Positions 26,634 to 34,591 of a DNA stretch of 64,000 bases are shown here, one piece after another. Made by a program: the position numbers and the translations under genes. Source of the stretch: Anaerolineae bacterium (GTDB taxonomy: Bacteria; Chloroflexota; Anaerolineae; Promineifilales; Promineifilaceae); contig JAHDWJ010000004.1 in the NCBI GenBank assembly GCA_023384415.1, positions 163,879 through 227,878 on the forward strand, given 5' to 3'. Positions within the stretch are counted from its first letter, which is position 1. Each line of letters begins with the position of its first letter. The notes below the pieces were generated by a model that saw only the letters and a list, made by a program, of their open reading frames with translations, searched no databases and was not told where the DNA came from.

Positions 26634-27839
26634 TCAATGGGCATCAGCGGCTTTTTCTAATGGCGGCATCACCGCCAGAAAATCGTGCCCGAACCGTTCG
26701 GTATATTGGTTGAGCAGATCTTCCACTCGTTGGGCATCAGGGGAAGCCACGATGAATCCGGCATGGTATTTTTTGTGCATCCGCCACACAATTTCCGGAT
26801 CGGTGTAGGCGGAGAGGTCAGGCCACTCCTGACGGGCCAGGCAGTTGATGACCCCGGCGTACCCCTTTTTCAGTTTAGGCAGCTTATATTTTTCGCCCCG
26901 TGCGGCCGCGACTTCTAGCAGCCCCCATTCGGCCCACAGATTCACCCCGGCAGCCTGCTCAACCGACTCGGAAATATTAGCCCCACCTACACGGGCGGCC
27001 ACTTCCAGGAAATAATACTCCCCATCTTCATAGCCGCGAATAAATTCAGCATGGGCAGCTCCCCGCTCCAGCCCCAACCCCTTGAGTAACGCTTTGTTGT
27101 GCTCCTGCAACTGCTTCGCTTCCTCACCATCCCGGTCTAGCGTTCGGGTGATGAACACGCCGCCCCCCTGGTATACATTCATAGGCGGCCGCGCATATTT
27201 GCTGGCACTGCTAAAAATCACCTTGCCATTGTCTACCAGACTATCCACATGGTACACATCCCCTGGGATATATTTCTCCAGCAAATGGAACGACTGCCGA
27301 TCTCCTAACTGTTCCAACAGGGGCCATAACTCATCGGGGTGGTTAATCTTCTTAATCCCCATCGCGCTGGCTTCCCCACGCGGCTTCAACACATAGGGTG
27401 GAGCCACCTCAGCCATAAACGCCCGGATATGGTCATAATTAAAAATGCCGATGAAATCAGGCACACGTATCCCGGTGGCTCGCGCCTGCGTCCGCATGGC
27501 CAGCTTATCTCGAAAATGGCGGGCCAAAGAATCTTTCAACCCTGGCATCCGAAAATGTTCCCGCAGATGGGCTACCACTTCTACATCAAAATCATCCAGG
27601 GCGATAATTTGATCAATCGCCCGTGAACGCATCAAGTAGCTAACAGCATGAATCACATCTGGCTGTTTATAAAGATTGGGCATATAAAACACTTCATCAA
27701 TAAACTGCCAGGGCCACGGTTCATGGGCATGTTTTTCTTCTGTCAGGAGAATGGTATGGCAGCCAGCCTCTTTTACCGCCTGAATCAGCCGATCCCCTTT
27801 GTAATAACTGGCAAAGCAGAGAATGGTCGTTTTGCTCAT
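26634..27839 (-). CDS. ATP-grasp ligase (carboxylate-amine ligase type)
   Basis: 401 residues. N-terminal Rossmann-like part (TTILCFASYYKGDRLIQAVK), then ATP-grasp subdomains: VLKPRGEASAMGIKKI glycine-rich loop near 150, LEKYIPGDVYHVDSLV, and the metal-binding HAEFIRGYEDGEYYFLEVAA with GGANI. This resembles biotin-carboxylase-like and D-Ala-D-Ala-like amide ligases. AAGGA precedes the ATG. It is the last of three different ATP-grasp genes in a same-strand group with two esterases and a subtilisin, so it probably joins an amino acid or carboxylate to a shared product. Product unknown. Confidence 0.85.
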   Translation of the reverse strand: MSKTTILCFASYYKGDRLIQAVKEAGCHTILLTEEKHAHEPWPWQFIDEVFYMPNLYKQPDVIHAVSYLMRSRAIDQIIALDDFDVEVVAHLREHFRMPGLKDSLARHFRDKLAMRTQARATGIRVPDFIGIFNYDHIRAFMAEVAPPYVLKPRGEASAMGIKKINHPDELWPLLEQLGDRQSFHLLEKYIPGDVYHVDSLVDNGKVIFSSASKYARPPMNVYQGGGVFITRTLDRDGEEAKQLQEHNKALLKGLGLERGAAHAEFIRGYEDGEYYFLEVAARVGGANISESVEQAAGVNLWAEWGLLEVAAARGEKYKLPKLKKGYAGVINCLARQEWPDLSAYTDPEIVWRMHKKYHAGFIVASPDAQRVEDLLNQYTERFGHDFLAVMPPLEKAADAH

Positions 27840-27909
27840 AAGTCGTTCCTTGTTAGGTGAGTATGTGAGTCACTCACTCCTCAGCCCTTTTCCCGCACTC
27901 TTCATTATA

Positions 27910-29262
27910 TTAGCCGCGATCTTCGATGATAAAGGTGGGCACGGTAGAGCCGCCGCCAGCGGTTACGTTTAGTAGGGAGTTGGTAGCCAGGCGGGTCAGA
28001 CAGCTCGAAACATAATCGCTGTTCCATATGAACGGGGCGGTGTCAAACAGCCGGTCATAAGTCAGCACTTCCCCATTGACCAGACTGGGGTATGGCTCCT
28101 GGGGCAAAATGATCCGCTCCTGGACAATGGTGGAGCTTTCCAGGGCCGTCTTGATGGCTGCTTCCCATACCCCCTGGCTGGCTTCCCAGCCCAGAACGAT
28201 GCCATGTCCGCCATAATCATCATTGGGTTTCAGGACAAAATGGTCTTTTCGGTTTTGGATGAATGGGATGAGATCAACTGGGGTACCCCGGTGTGTTGTC
28301 CGCCGTTCGGCCACCACTCGTGTCCAGGGAATATGGGTTTCTATGGCTTTCCTTTCCTCAGCCGTGAAAAAAGCTGCATTTGCTTCATCATGGAGGACGG
28401 CCAGGCTGGCTTTCTTATACAGCAGCTTGCACCAGAATGAGTTAACCATACAGGCGGCATGATCCCGCACGGCCCGAATGATCGGGTGATCCATTCCCCC
28501 CTGGGCAACCAACTCGCTGATGAGGACGCGCTTGTAAATCATGTCAAATGGCTGCCCATTGGCGTAAAGTTTACCATCGTGGTAATCCACTTCGCGGGGA
28601 TCAGCAATGAGGCAGTCGTATCCTACGGATTTGAAATAGCGCTCGAAGAGAACAAACTCGCTGTAGGTGGGCACATCACGCCAATCTAAAATGGCGATGG
28701 TTGGGCGACCGGTGCCTCCCCACTGCCGGTAAGCATCCATGATGACGTGCAACATGTGGTGGCGGGCGGGAAGGGGTTGGAGTTCATACTTTTTCTGGAA
28801 CGCTCCCATGATGGGCATACTGAGAAAGGCGCGGGTGAGGGCGTCATTGTAAGCGGGCGCGGCCGGGGTTTCAGCGTTGTATTCAGTCAGATAAAGGGCG
28901 TTGGTTTCTGGGGTGAAGAAGGTATCCAGCCGGGAGGAGGGGCTGGGGGCTTCGTACCCAGGGTTGAGCAAGGCCAGCTCTTTTTCCCACTCTAAAAGGC
29001 CAAATTGTTCCCGGAACGCTTCATTTTCCAGGGCGGTGTAATGAGCTTTGACGAAAGCGGACATGAGGGGACGGATGGCTTTCTGGAGGTAACGGTATTG
29101 CTCACGGGTCACAAAACGCGGCCGCAGCACATTGCTTAGAGGTCGGTCGCCAAAAAATAGCCCCTCTTTGTGCAACTGCCGGTCCATTTGGGCCTGGCTT
29201 TCCTGGGCCAGTTCATTGGTTAGCAGGGAATGGTATTGGTCAATTGCGGCACGGAGATTCAT
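27910..29262 (-). CDS. Circularly permuted-type ATP-grasp protein
   Basis: 450 residues. The C-terminal half carries FVLKPNDDYGGHGIVLGWEA (ATP-binding loop), IVQERIILPQEPYPSLVNGE and LTRLATNSLLNVTAGGGS. The upstream half has AILDWRDVPTYSEFVLFERY and IYKRVLISEL, as in the glutathionylspermidine-synthase-like and circularly permuted ATP-grasp families. Catalysis of peptide or amide bond formation is inferred. It lies 70 bases upstream of one ATP-grasp gene and 21 bases downstream of another. There is a low octamer count (one, at 29116). Confidence 0.75.
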   Translation of the reverse strand: MNLRAAIDQYHSLLTNELAQESQAQMDRQLHKEGLFFGDRPLSNVLRPRFVTREQYRYLQKAIRPLMSAFVKAHYTALENEAFREQFGLLEWEKELALLNPGYEAPSPSSRLDTFFTPETNALYLTEYNAETPAAPAYNDALTRAFLSMPIMGAFQKKYELQPLPARHHMLHVIMDAYRQWGGTGRPTIAILDWRDVPTYSEFVLFERYFKSVGYDCLIADPREVDYHDGKLYANGQPFDMIYKRVLISELVAQGGMDHPIIRAVRDHAACMVNSFWCKLLYKKASLAVLHDEANAAFFTAEERKAIETHIPWTRVVAERRTTHRGTPVDLIPFIQNRKDHFVLKPNDDYGGHGIVLGWEASQGVWEAAIKTALESSTIVQERIILPQEPYPSLVNGEVLTYDRLFDTAPFIWNSDYVSSCLTRLATNSLLNVTAGGGSTVPTFIIEDRG

Positions 29263-29283
29263 CTCGCCCCCTTGCTGATCTAT

Positions 29284-30207
29284 TTAGGCTTCACCAAATA
29301 AAGAAGACCAACGCAATGATTTGATTTGCGGCCGCGGCGATTTTGCCAATCTAATCACCATATCGGCCATATGTTCCACACACCAACGATGGTACTCATA
29401 CCCCAGTGAATACACATCCATATCGGGCGCCGGGTTCATAAAATCAATGGCATAAGGAATCTCATCCCGGATCGCCCATTCGGTCGTGTTCATATCATAA
29501 CCAAACGCTGTCACCAGCTTGATGCAATCATCTACAATGCGCTGGTGCAGTTCCGGGGTAAGGTCGGGAGGCAGGTAGCGGCGGTTATTGGGATCGTATT
29601 TCATCACTAAAATATCCTCTTGCCCCAGGCACATACAGCGGATGTAATTGTCCCATTTAATAAACTCTTGCAGCACCATCGTCAGCAAACCAGATTGGTT
29701 ATAGGCATTCCACAACTCTTGCATAGAACGGCACACATGCACCTCTTTCCAGCCTCCGCCATGGGCATCTTTGAGAATAACCGGAAAGCCACCGACAGCT
29801 TCAACCAGCCCTTCCCAGTCTAGGGGAAAGGTTAAGTTGCGTAAACTTTCGTTGTGAACAATACCCGGCACATAATCTTTATTGGGCAGGACTATCGTTT
29901 TGGGGCTGGCAATCCCCAATTTTGTCACCAATGAAGCCCCAAAAAATTTGTCGTCTGCCGTCCACATAAACGGGTTGTTGACCACATGGGTGCCCTGGAG
30001 CAGGGCATTTTTAAGATAAGAGCGATAATACGGCACTTCATGGGAGATGCGGTCGACAATGACCGCATAAGGGCACGGCTCATCCATCATGGTGCCCCCC
30101 AACTTCACAAATTCAGCTTCAACGCCTTCATTGCGGCCGTTCACTTCTTCAATAAAAGCGGGCGGCCATGACCATTCACGCCCTATAAGTAACCCTACCT
30201 TTAACAT
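29284..30207 (-). CDS. RimK-like ATP-grasp ligase
   Basis: 307 residues. N-terminal KVGLLIGREWSWPPAFIEEV, a central NPFMWTADDKFFGASLVTKL typical for ATP-grasp entry, the glycine loop VILKDAHGGGWKEVHVC, and the metal site TTEWAIRDEIPYAIDFMNPA. AAGGAG stands eight bases before the ATG. RimK-type enzymes add amino acids to a carboxylate acceptor, so an amide- or peptide-forming step is likely. It is the first ATP-grasp gene after the esterase pair in the direction of transcription. Confidence 0.82.
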   Translation of the reverse strand: MLKVGLLIGREWSWPPAFIEEVNGRNEGVEAEFVKLGGTMMDEPCPYAVIVDRISHEVPYYRSYLKNALLQGTHVVNNPFMWTADDKFFGASLVTKLGIASPKTIVLPNKDYVPGIVHNESLRNLTFPLDWEGLVEAVGGFPVILKDAHGGGWKEVHVCRSMQELWNAYNQSGLLTMVLQEFIKWDNYIRCMCLGQEDILVMKYDPNNRRYLPPDLTPELHQRIVDDCIKLVTAFGYDMNTTEWAIRDEIPYAIDFMNPAPDMDVYSLGYEYHRWCVEHMADMVIRLAKSPRPQIKSLRWSSLFGEA

Positions 30208-30250
30208 TGTTTTCTCCTTTGGGCACCATTCCGCCCATCATAACTTTGTA

Positions 30251-30985
30251 TCAAAACTTCGCCGCCAGATAATAGCGCATCATCATTCGCCAGGTGGGCC
30301 AATCATGGGGCATATCAAACCCCCACAGATCAAGCTCATGGGGGATTTGTTTGCTATGTAAAATATCGGAGAGACGGCGGGAAGCATAAGGATTTTCATA
30401 ATTTCCCTGCCCGGTGACGATGTGAATGTGTTTCTTCTGTTGCAGCAGGGGCAAATATTGTTCGTCGTTGAGTTGGGGCAGGTAATCTACCGGGTTATTG
30501 AAGTAAATGTTTTCGTCGTAATAGTCGCCCTGATAGTAGCCCCGTATGTCATACGAGCCGCTCATGCCGATCATGCCATCAAACAGGTCGGGGCGGCGGA
30601 ACAGTTGGTTGGCACAGTGAAAGGCCCCCAGGCTGGCCCCAGCGGTGATAATGCCGATTTCCCCTTTGCAGCTTTCCCAGATGTAAGGCACAACTTCATC
30701 GGCGATATATTTGTTGTATTGTACCTGTCGCTCGGCTTTTTGTTTGGGGTGAAGCTGGTTATTGAGCCACCCTTCTCGGTTGATGCTGTTGATAGAGAAT
30801 ATTTTGACTTTGCCGGCGTTGACGAACTCTTCTAGTACGGTGATGACGTGGAAGCGCTCGTACTCCAGGTAGTCTGCGGCCGCGGTCGGGAACATGAGTA
30901 AAGGAAACCCATATTCCCCGTAGGTGACAATTTCCATCGGCTTGCCCAGGTTCGGGCTGTGCCAGCTATCAATATGACGATGCAT
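30251..30985 (-). CDS. Esterase D-like alpha/beta hydrolase (copy 2)
   Basis: 244 residues. The nucleophile elbow is TAGASLGAFHC (G-x-S-x-G), with YFNNPVDYLPQ after it and a likely catalytic His in PHDWPTWR, as in the putative esterase family PF00756. No signal peptide, so cytosolic. GGAGG stands before the ATG. It is a paralogue of the upstream gene at 31010: both share W-SPNL at the N-terminus, the Ser elbow, YDI, FNNP and HDWP. The pair may act on two substrates or as a heteromer; acyl transfer is possible instead of hydrolysis. Confidence 0.85.
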   Translation of the reverse strand: MHRHIDSWHSPNLGKPMEIVTYGEYGFPLLMFPTAAADYLEYERFHVITVLEEFVNAGKVKIFSINSINREGWLNNQLHPKQKAERQVQYNKYIADEVVPYIWESCKGEIGIITAGASLGAFHCANQLFRRPDLFDGMIGMSGSYDIRGYYQGDYYDENIYFNNPVDYLPQLNDEQYLPLLQQKKHIHIVTGQGNYENPYASRRLSDILHSKQIPHELDLWGFDMPHDWPTWRMMMRYYLAAKF

Positions 30986-31009
30986 TGTTCCTCCTGTATT
31001 CTGTTTTTA

Positions 31010-31729
31010 TCAATCCGCGCCACCCACATACAATTGGGCCATTTTTTGCCACCAGGGCCAATCATGTGCCCAGCCATCCCAGATACGGAAGGCGTGCCAG
31101 ATGTTTTTGTCCCACAGCAGTTGGGAGAAGTGCCGGTTACCCCCAATATTGGGGTCTTGCTCACCAACAGCCATGATGATGTCTACTTTTCGCAGTTGGT
31201 TGAGGCGATGCGGGTCGTGTTCATTTTTGACGTAAGCCATCGGGTTATTGAAATAGCCGTGCCCTTCCTGATACCCATCCAGCCAGGGGCTAATGTCATA
31301 AATGCCGCTCATGGCCAAGACCCGGCTGGTAATGTCGGGATGGCGCAGAGCAAAGTTCATGGCATGAAAGGCCCCAAAGCTGGCCCCGGTAGTGATGAGG
31401 AAGGGGGTCCAGTTTTTGTGGTTCATCAGAGGGATGAGCTCGTGGAGCAGGTAATTTTCATATTGAACATGACGCCAGACGCGGCCGCTGGGGTGGGCCC
31501 ATTTGGCGTACCAACTTTCCGCATCTACACTGTCCACACAATATAGCTGGAGCCACCCCTTGCTAAGATGCTCCCCCAGGGCGTGGATCATTCCCCGGTC
31601 TTCCCACTCATAAAATTTGCCCATTGAACTGGGGAAGACTATGACTTTGGCCCCGGCATGGCCGAAAACCAATAGTTCCATGTCCCGGTTGAGGTTAGGG
31701 CTGTACCAGCGATGATATTCACGGTTCAT
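31010..31729 (-). CDS. Esterase D-like alpha/beta hydrolase (copy 1)
   Basis: 239 residues from the ATG at 31729; a GTG four codons upstream is possible. Seen: RWYSPNLNRDMELLVFGHAG, serine elbow TTGASFGAFHAMNFALRHP, SGIYDISPWLDGY and AHDWPWWQK with the presumed catalytic His. Same family and same strand as the gene 24 bases downstream, so a tandem duplication with later divergence. It directly follows a subtilisin gene and precedes three ATP-grasp genes, so the whole group may form one operon. Confidence 0.85.
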   Translation of the reverse strand: MNREYHRWYSPNLNRDMELLVFGHAGAKVIVFPSSMGKFYEWEDRGMIHALGEHLSKGWLQLYCVDSVDAESWYAKWAHPSGRVWRHVQYENYLLHELIPLMNHKNWTPFLITTGASFGAFHAMNFALRHPDITSRVLAMSGIYDISPWLDGYQEGHGYFNNPMAYVKNEHDPHRLNQLRKVDIIMAVGEQDPNIGGNRHFSQLLWDKNIWHAFRIWDGWAHDWPWWQKMAQLYVGGAD

Positions 31730-31741
31730 ATCACATTTCAC

Positions 31742-31861
31742 GCCTGACTCACTTAAAAAGAGGGTTTTTCACCGCAAAAGCGCGAAGACCACAAGGAATT
31801 TCTTTGTGGTTCTTCTTTTCTTTGCGTTTTTGGCACCTTCGCGGTTCCTTTTTTAGTGAAT
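31742..31861. repeat. Structured dispersed repeat between subtilisin and esterase
   Basis: About 100 bases with facing segments: CACCGCAAAAGCGCGAAG (about 31771-31788) and CACCTTCGCGGTTCC (about 31834-31848), enclosing CCACAAGGAATTTCTTTGTGG. Folded as RNA it would give a long imperfect hairpin. CTTTGCG/TTCGCGG wording recurs at 24126 and 62718. Confidence 0.6.
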
Positions 31862-33517
31862 TCACGATTCAATTTTTAGTAAGGAATAGTATCCCCCATA
31901 GCCATCTTCGACACGAGATTGATTTTCGGGGTGGGCGATCCAATGATGGTAATTTACCAGAATTTTGTAAGGATGCACCCCAGATGATGGTTTGGGTATG
32001 GTTATGTGCCATAGACCTGGTTTTTCCTGGGTAAAGTCGTATCCGGCAGGGTTCCAGTTGTTGAAACTGCCAATGAGGGCAACGTGGTGGGCGGTGGGAT
32101 CGGTGTAGGTGAGGGTGGTGTGGCCGGGGATGCGGGGTTTGGGAATGGGGCCGAATGTGTCCCGGAACGCGGCCGCGACGGCTGCACTTCCATTGACGAC
32201 CCCCCATCCCTGCCGTTCAAACGCAATAGCCCGCAGCGGTTCGGCCGTCTTTTGGAGAATATCCTTGATTTGGGCTGGGGTGAGGGATGGCATAACTTCT
32301 AGCAGTTGGGCCACCAGTCCAGAGACAATGGGGGCGGCCATTGAGGTGCCATCTACGTGTTGGTAGTGGGGATGGATATATTTTTGTTCACGGATGCGTT
32401 GGTGAATGGCGTGGCGCACGTTGTCCAGGGGAAGTGGCCGCTTCCGGCGGGTCAGGTGGCGGTGGGTGGGATCATCGGCCAGGAGCAGGGGGATGGCTTC
32501 ATCAGCGACATGACCCAACCGCCAGAGGAACATTGCTTCCAGGTGAACCCAGGTGCGGGGGAGCATCGGCGCTGCCAGCCAGATAGCTGGGGCTAACACA
32601 TCTGGTTTGTTGACGCCGCCAACGCCGGTACCAAAGTTAGACCAGAACATTTTGCGGTGACGCCGCTGTAATGAATTTTGATCGTTGACTCCACCTACGG
32701 TGATGGCTGAGGGGGCTGAGGCTGGGGGGATGATCATCTTTTTGCTGCTGTTACCAGCGGCCGCGACTACTACCATCCCCCGTTCTACAGCTTCTTCGAC
32801 GAGGGCATCTAGTGGGGTCATCTGCCCGGTACTGGGGTGATCTCCCCCCAGGGAAATGTTAATGATACTGATGTTGTATTGTGACTGGTTGGCTATCACC
32901 CATTTGAGGGCGTGTTCAATATGGTCTTCTTGAATGCGATAGGACTGTTTTTCGCCTGTTTTGACCAGTACCAGGTTGGTTTCGGGGGCGATTCCCCGGT
33001 ACAACCCATCTGAGGTGAACCCACTGCCGGCCGCAATGGAAGTGACCATTGTGCCGTGCCAGGAGCTGGGATGCGGCCGCGGTGGGGGCAACTCTTTCAC
33101 CGTTACTTCTTTTTCGGTGGCATCAACATAAACCAAAATCCGGTTTGTTGGCTTGATCAAATCGTTGTGGGGAAAAAAGCCGGAGTCGAGAAAGGCCATT
33201 GTTACGCCGCGCCCGGTAAAGCGGGGATGGGCATTGATGCGGGCTGGGGTGGGGAGAATTTCTTGCTGATCTCGCAGGTAGACGGGAAAAGGGGCATCTA
33301 GTTGGCTTTGAAGGGTGCGGTTGCTGCGCTCCAGACGGGCTTGCTGCGCGGCCGCGAAGACACATTGAGGACAGGCGCGGCCGCGACCATTCCAGGCCGG
33401 GTGCTGCTCCTGCAACACCCGTACCAGGTGGGGGGCCAATGGCTGCTGGGGATTGTACCAGGCAAATATGGGTTGATGACAAAGCGGGCACGAATCAGCC
33501 AAGTCTGTTGCAGGCAT
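31862..33517 (-). CDS. Subtilisin-like S8 peptidase with zinc ribbon and CBM48-like domain
   Basis: 551 residues, no signal peptide. Residues 10-52 hold a Cys4 zinc-ribbon-like unit (CPLC and CPQC). The S8 domain spans about 95-455 with a complete triad: Asp in MAFLDSGFF, His in SWHGTMVTSIAAGSG, Ser in HVDGTSMAAPIVSG, and the oxyanion Asn in AAAGNSS. The last 80 residues (VALIGSFNNWNPAGYDF ... YKILVNYHHWIAHPE) look like an AMPK/glycogen-binding CBM48 domain. A cytosolic processing protease with a recognition module at each end is inferred. It leads the esterase/ATP-grasp group and follows the kinase group on the same strand. Confidence 0.85.
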   Translation of the reverse strand: MPATDLADSCPLCHQPIFAWYNPQQPLAPHLVRVLQEQHPAWNGRGRACPQCVFAAAQQARLERSNRTLQSQLDAPFPVYLRDQQEILPTPARINAHPRFTGRGVTMAFLDSGFFPHNDLIKPTNRILVYVDATEKEVTVKELPPPRPHPSSWHGTMVTSIAAGSGFTSDGLYRGIAPETNLVLVKTGEKQSYRIQEDHIEHALKWVIANQSQYNISIINISLGGDHPSTGQMTPLDALVEEAVERGMVVVAAAGNSSKKMIIPPASAPSAITVGGVNDQNSLQRRHRKMFWSNFGTGVGGVNKPDVLAPAIWLAAPMLPRTWVHLEAMFLWRLGHVADEAIPLLLADDPTHRHLTRRKRPLPLDNVRHAIHQRIREQKYIHPHYQHVDGTSMAAPIVSGLVAQLLEVMPSLTPAQIKDILQKTAEPLRAIAFERQGWGVVNGSAAVAAAFRDTFGPIPKPRIPGHTTLTYTDPTAHHVALIGSFNNWNPAGYDFTQEKPGLWHITIPKPSSGVHPYKILVNYHHWIAHPENQSRVEDGYGGYYSLLKIES

Positions 33518-33581
33518 GGATGGGCCAAAAGCCGTTACGAAGGTGGTTTATAATGATGAAACCGACTTTTAGCTCAGTATA

Positions 33582-34556
33582 TCAACAGTCTGGTTTGCTG
33601 ACGAATATCGCTCCAGGTAGATTCGTATGCTCATTTCTGACCTCTATTTGCTGTCCATTGCGCAAGACAAAAAAATCGCCTATCAAGGGACCTTCGCAAC
33701 TAATGCCAGCAATAGTAACATTAAAAAAACTGTAATTATTCACGTTGTTGTCTGTGGGTACCCAAGAAACATTCAGCCCAGTCATACGAAATGAATAAGC
33801 TCCCGGCTGGGGCACACGGACAGAAAGAGTAACCTTCCATTTGCCATCTTGCGTAGGCTCTTTTGCCCCCTCATTCCAATAAGCTATTTCAGTTCCCGGT
33901 GGTGGAATTACAGATAAAGTGGCAGTTGGTAACTGAGGGGGTGGTGTAGTAATGGGCACTGTATTTATGGTCGTATTTAGATTAAACCGGCTGGTATCAA
34001 CCCACCCAAACTGTTGTTTAAACTCAACGTAAATCCAACCCCCGGTTGATGTTCGCCCTAAAACGACAACTGTTTCCCCTGGGGTTACGAAGACCCCCAA
34101 TTGGACCGAATTAACATCGGGCGAAACATAAAGAGCAGCATTGCCCAAAGGTCCGCAAATACACGTAGCAATGACAAGGCCATCGGGAGTCGGGAACAGT
34201 GTGGGCGTTGCCGTCGGTGTGGGCGTTGCTGTGGGTGTTGGTGTTGCCGTCGGTGCCTGAGTGGGTGTGGGGGTTGGTGTTGAAGTAGATGTCGGAGTAG
34301 AAGTCGGCGTCGGTGTTGGTGTTGTTGTACTGGTTGGGGTCGGGGAAGATATTTTGGCTGCACTGATCGTGGGTGTGGGTTCTGGTGAAGGTGTGCTGGA
34401 AGATTTTCCCGTATCAATTGATGGCAATAATAAAACAAGGACGACTAGCAAGAGCAAAATTGCGGCCGCGACTCCCCCGTAAAGCCGCCAATTTGTTGGC
34501 ACGGGGGCTGGTTTTTCCGGTTCAATAAACGGATCAAATCGTTTTTTTTGTTCCAT
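33582..34556 (-). CDS. Membrane-anchored PT-rich protein with SH3b-like domain
   Basis: 324 residues from the ATG at 34556, chosen because GAGGAA lies seven bases upstream. One transmembrane helix (YGGVAAAILLLLVVLVLLLP, about 28-47) leaves a short basic cytosolic head. A Thr/Pro stalk (about 60-125) follows, then an SH3b-like domain (ALYVSPDVNSVQLGVFVTPG, GGWIYVEFKQQFGWVDTS) and a C-terminal beta domain with a Cys pair. It probably senses or binds something outside the membrane. It starts 36 bases after the kinase stop, so the two are likely co-transcribed. No catalytic motif. Confidence 0.78.
   Translation of the reverse strand: MEQKKRFDPFIEPEKPAPVPTNWRLYGGVAAAILLLLVVLVLLLPSIDTGKSSSTPSPEPTPTISAAKISSPTPTSTTTPTPTPTSTPTSTSTPTPTPTQAPTATPTPTATPTPTATPTLFPTPDGLVIATCICGPLGNAALYVSPDVNSVQLGVFVTPGETVVVLGRTSTGGWIYVEFKQQFGWVDTSRFNLNTTINTVPITTPPPQLPTATLSVIPPPGTEIAYWNEGAKEPTQDGKWKVTLSVRVPQPGAYSFRMTGLNVSWVPTDNNVNNYSFFNVTIAGISCEGPLIGDFFVLRNGQQIEVRNEHTNLPGAIFVSKPDC
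34195..34400 (-). repeat. In-frame 6/18-base tandem repeats coding the Thr-Pro stalk
   Basis: GTGGGCGTTGCCGTCGGT-like units of 6 and 18 bases repeat with variation and read TPTPT or TATPTP on the minus strand. This is a coding minisatellite; copy number probably varies between relatives. Confidence 0.7.
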
Positions 34557-34591
34557 ACCATTTTCCTCAATTAGACGCCTGACCGCCATGT

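Noticed and set aside
34195-34400. CRISPR-like or non-coding repeat array
   Set aside because: Units of 6 and 18 bases keep the frame and encode a Thr-Pro stalk; no spacers exist.
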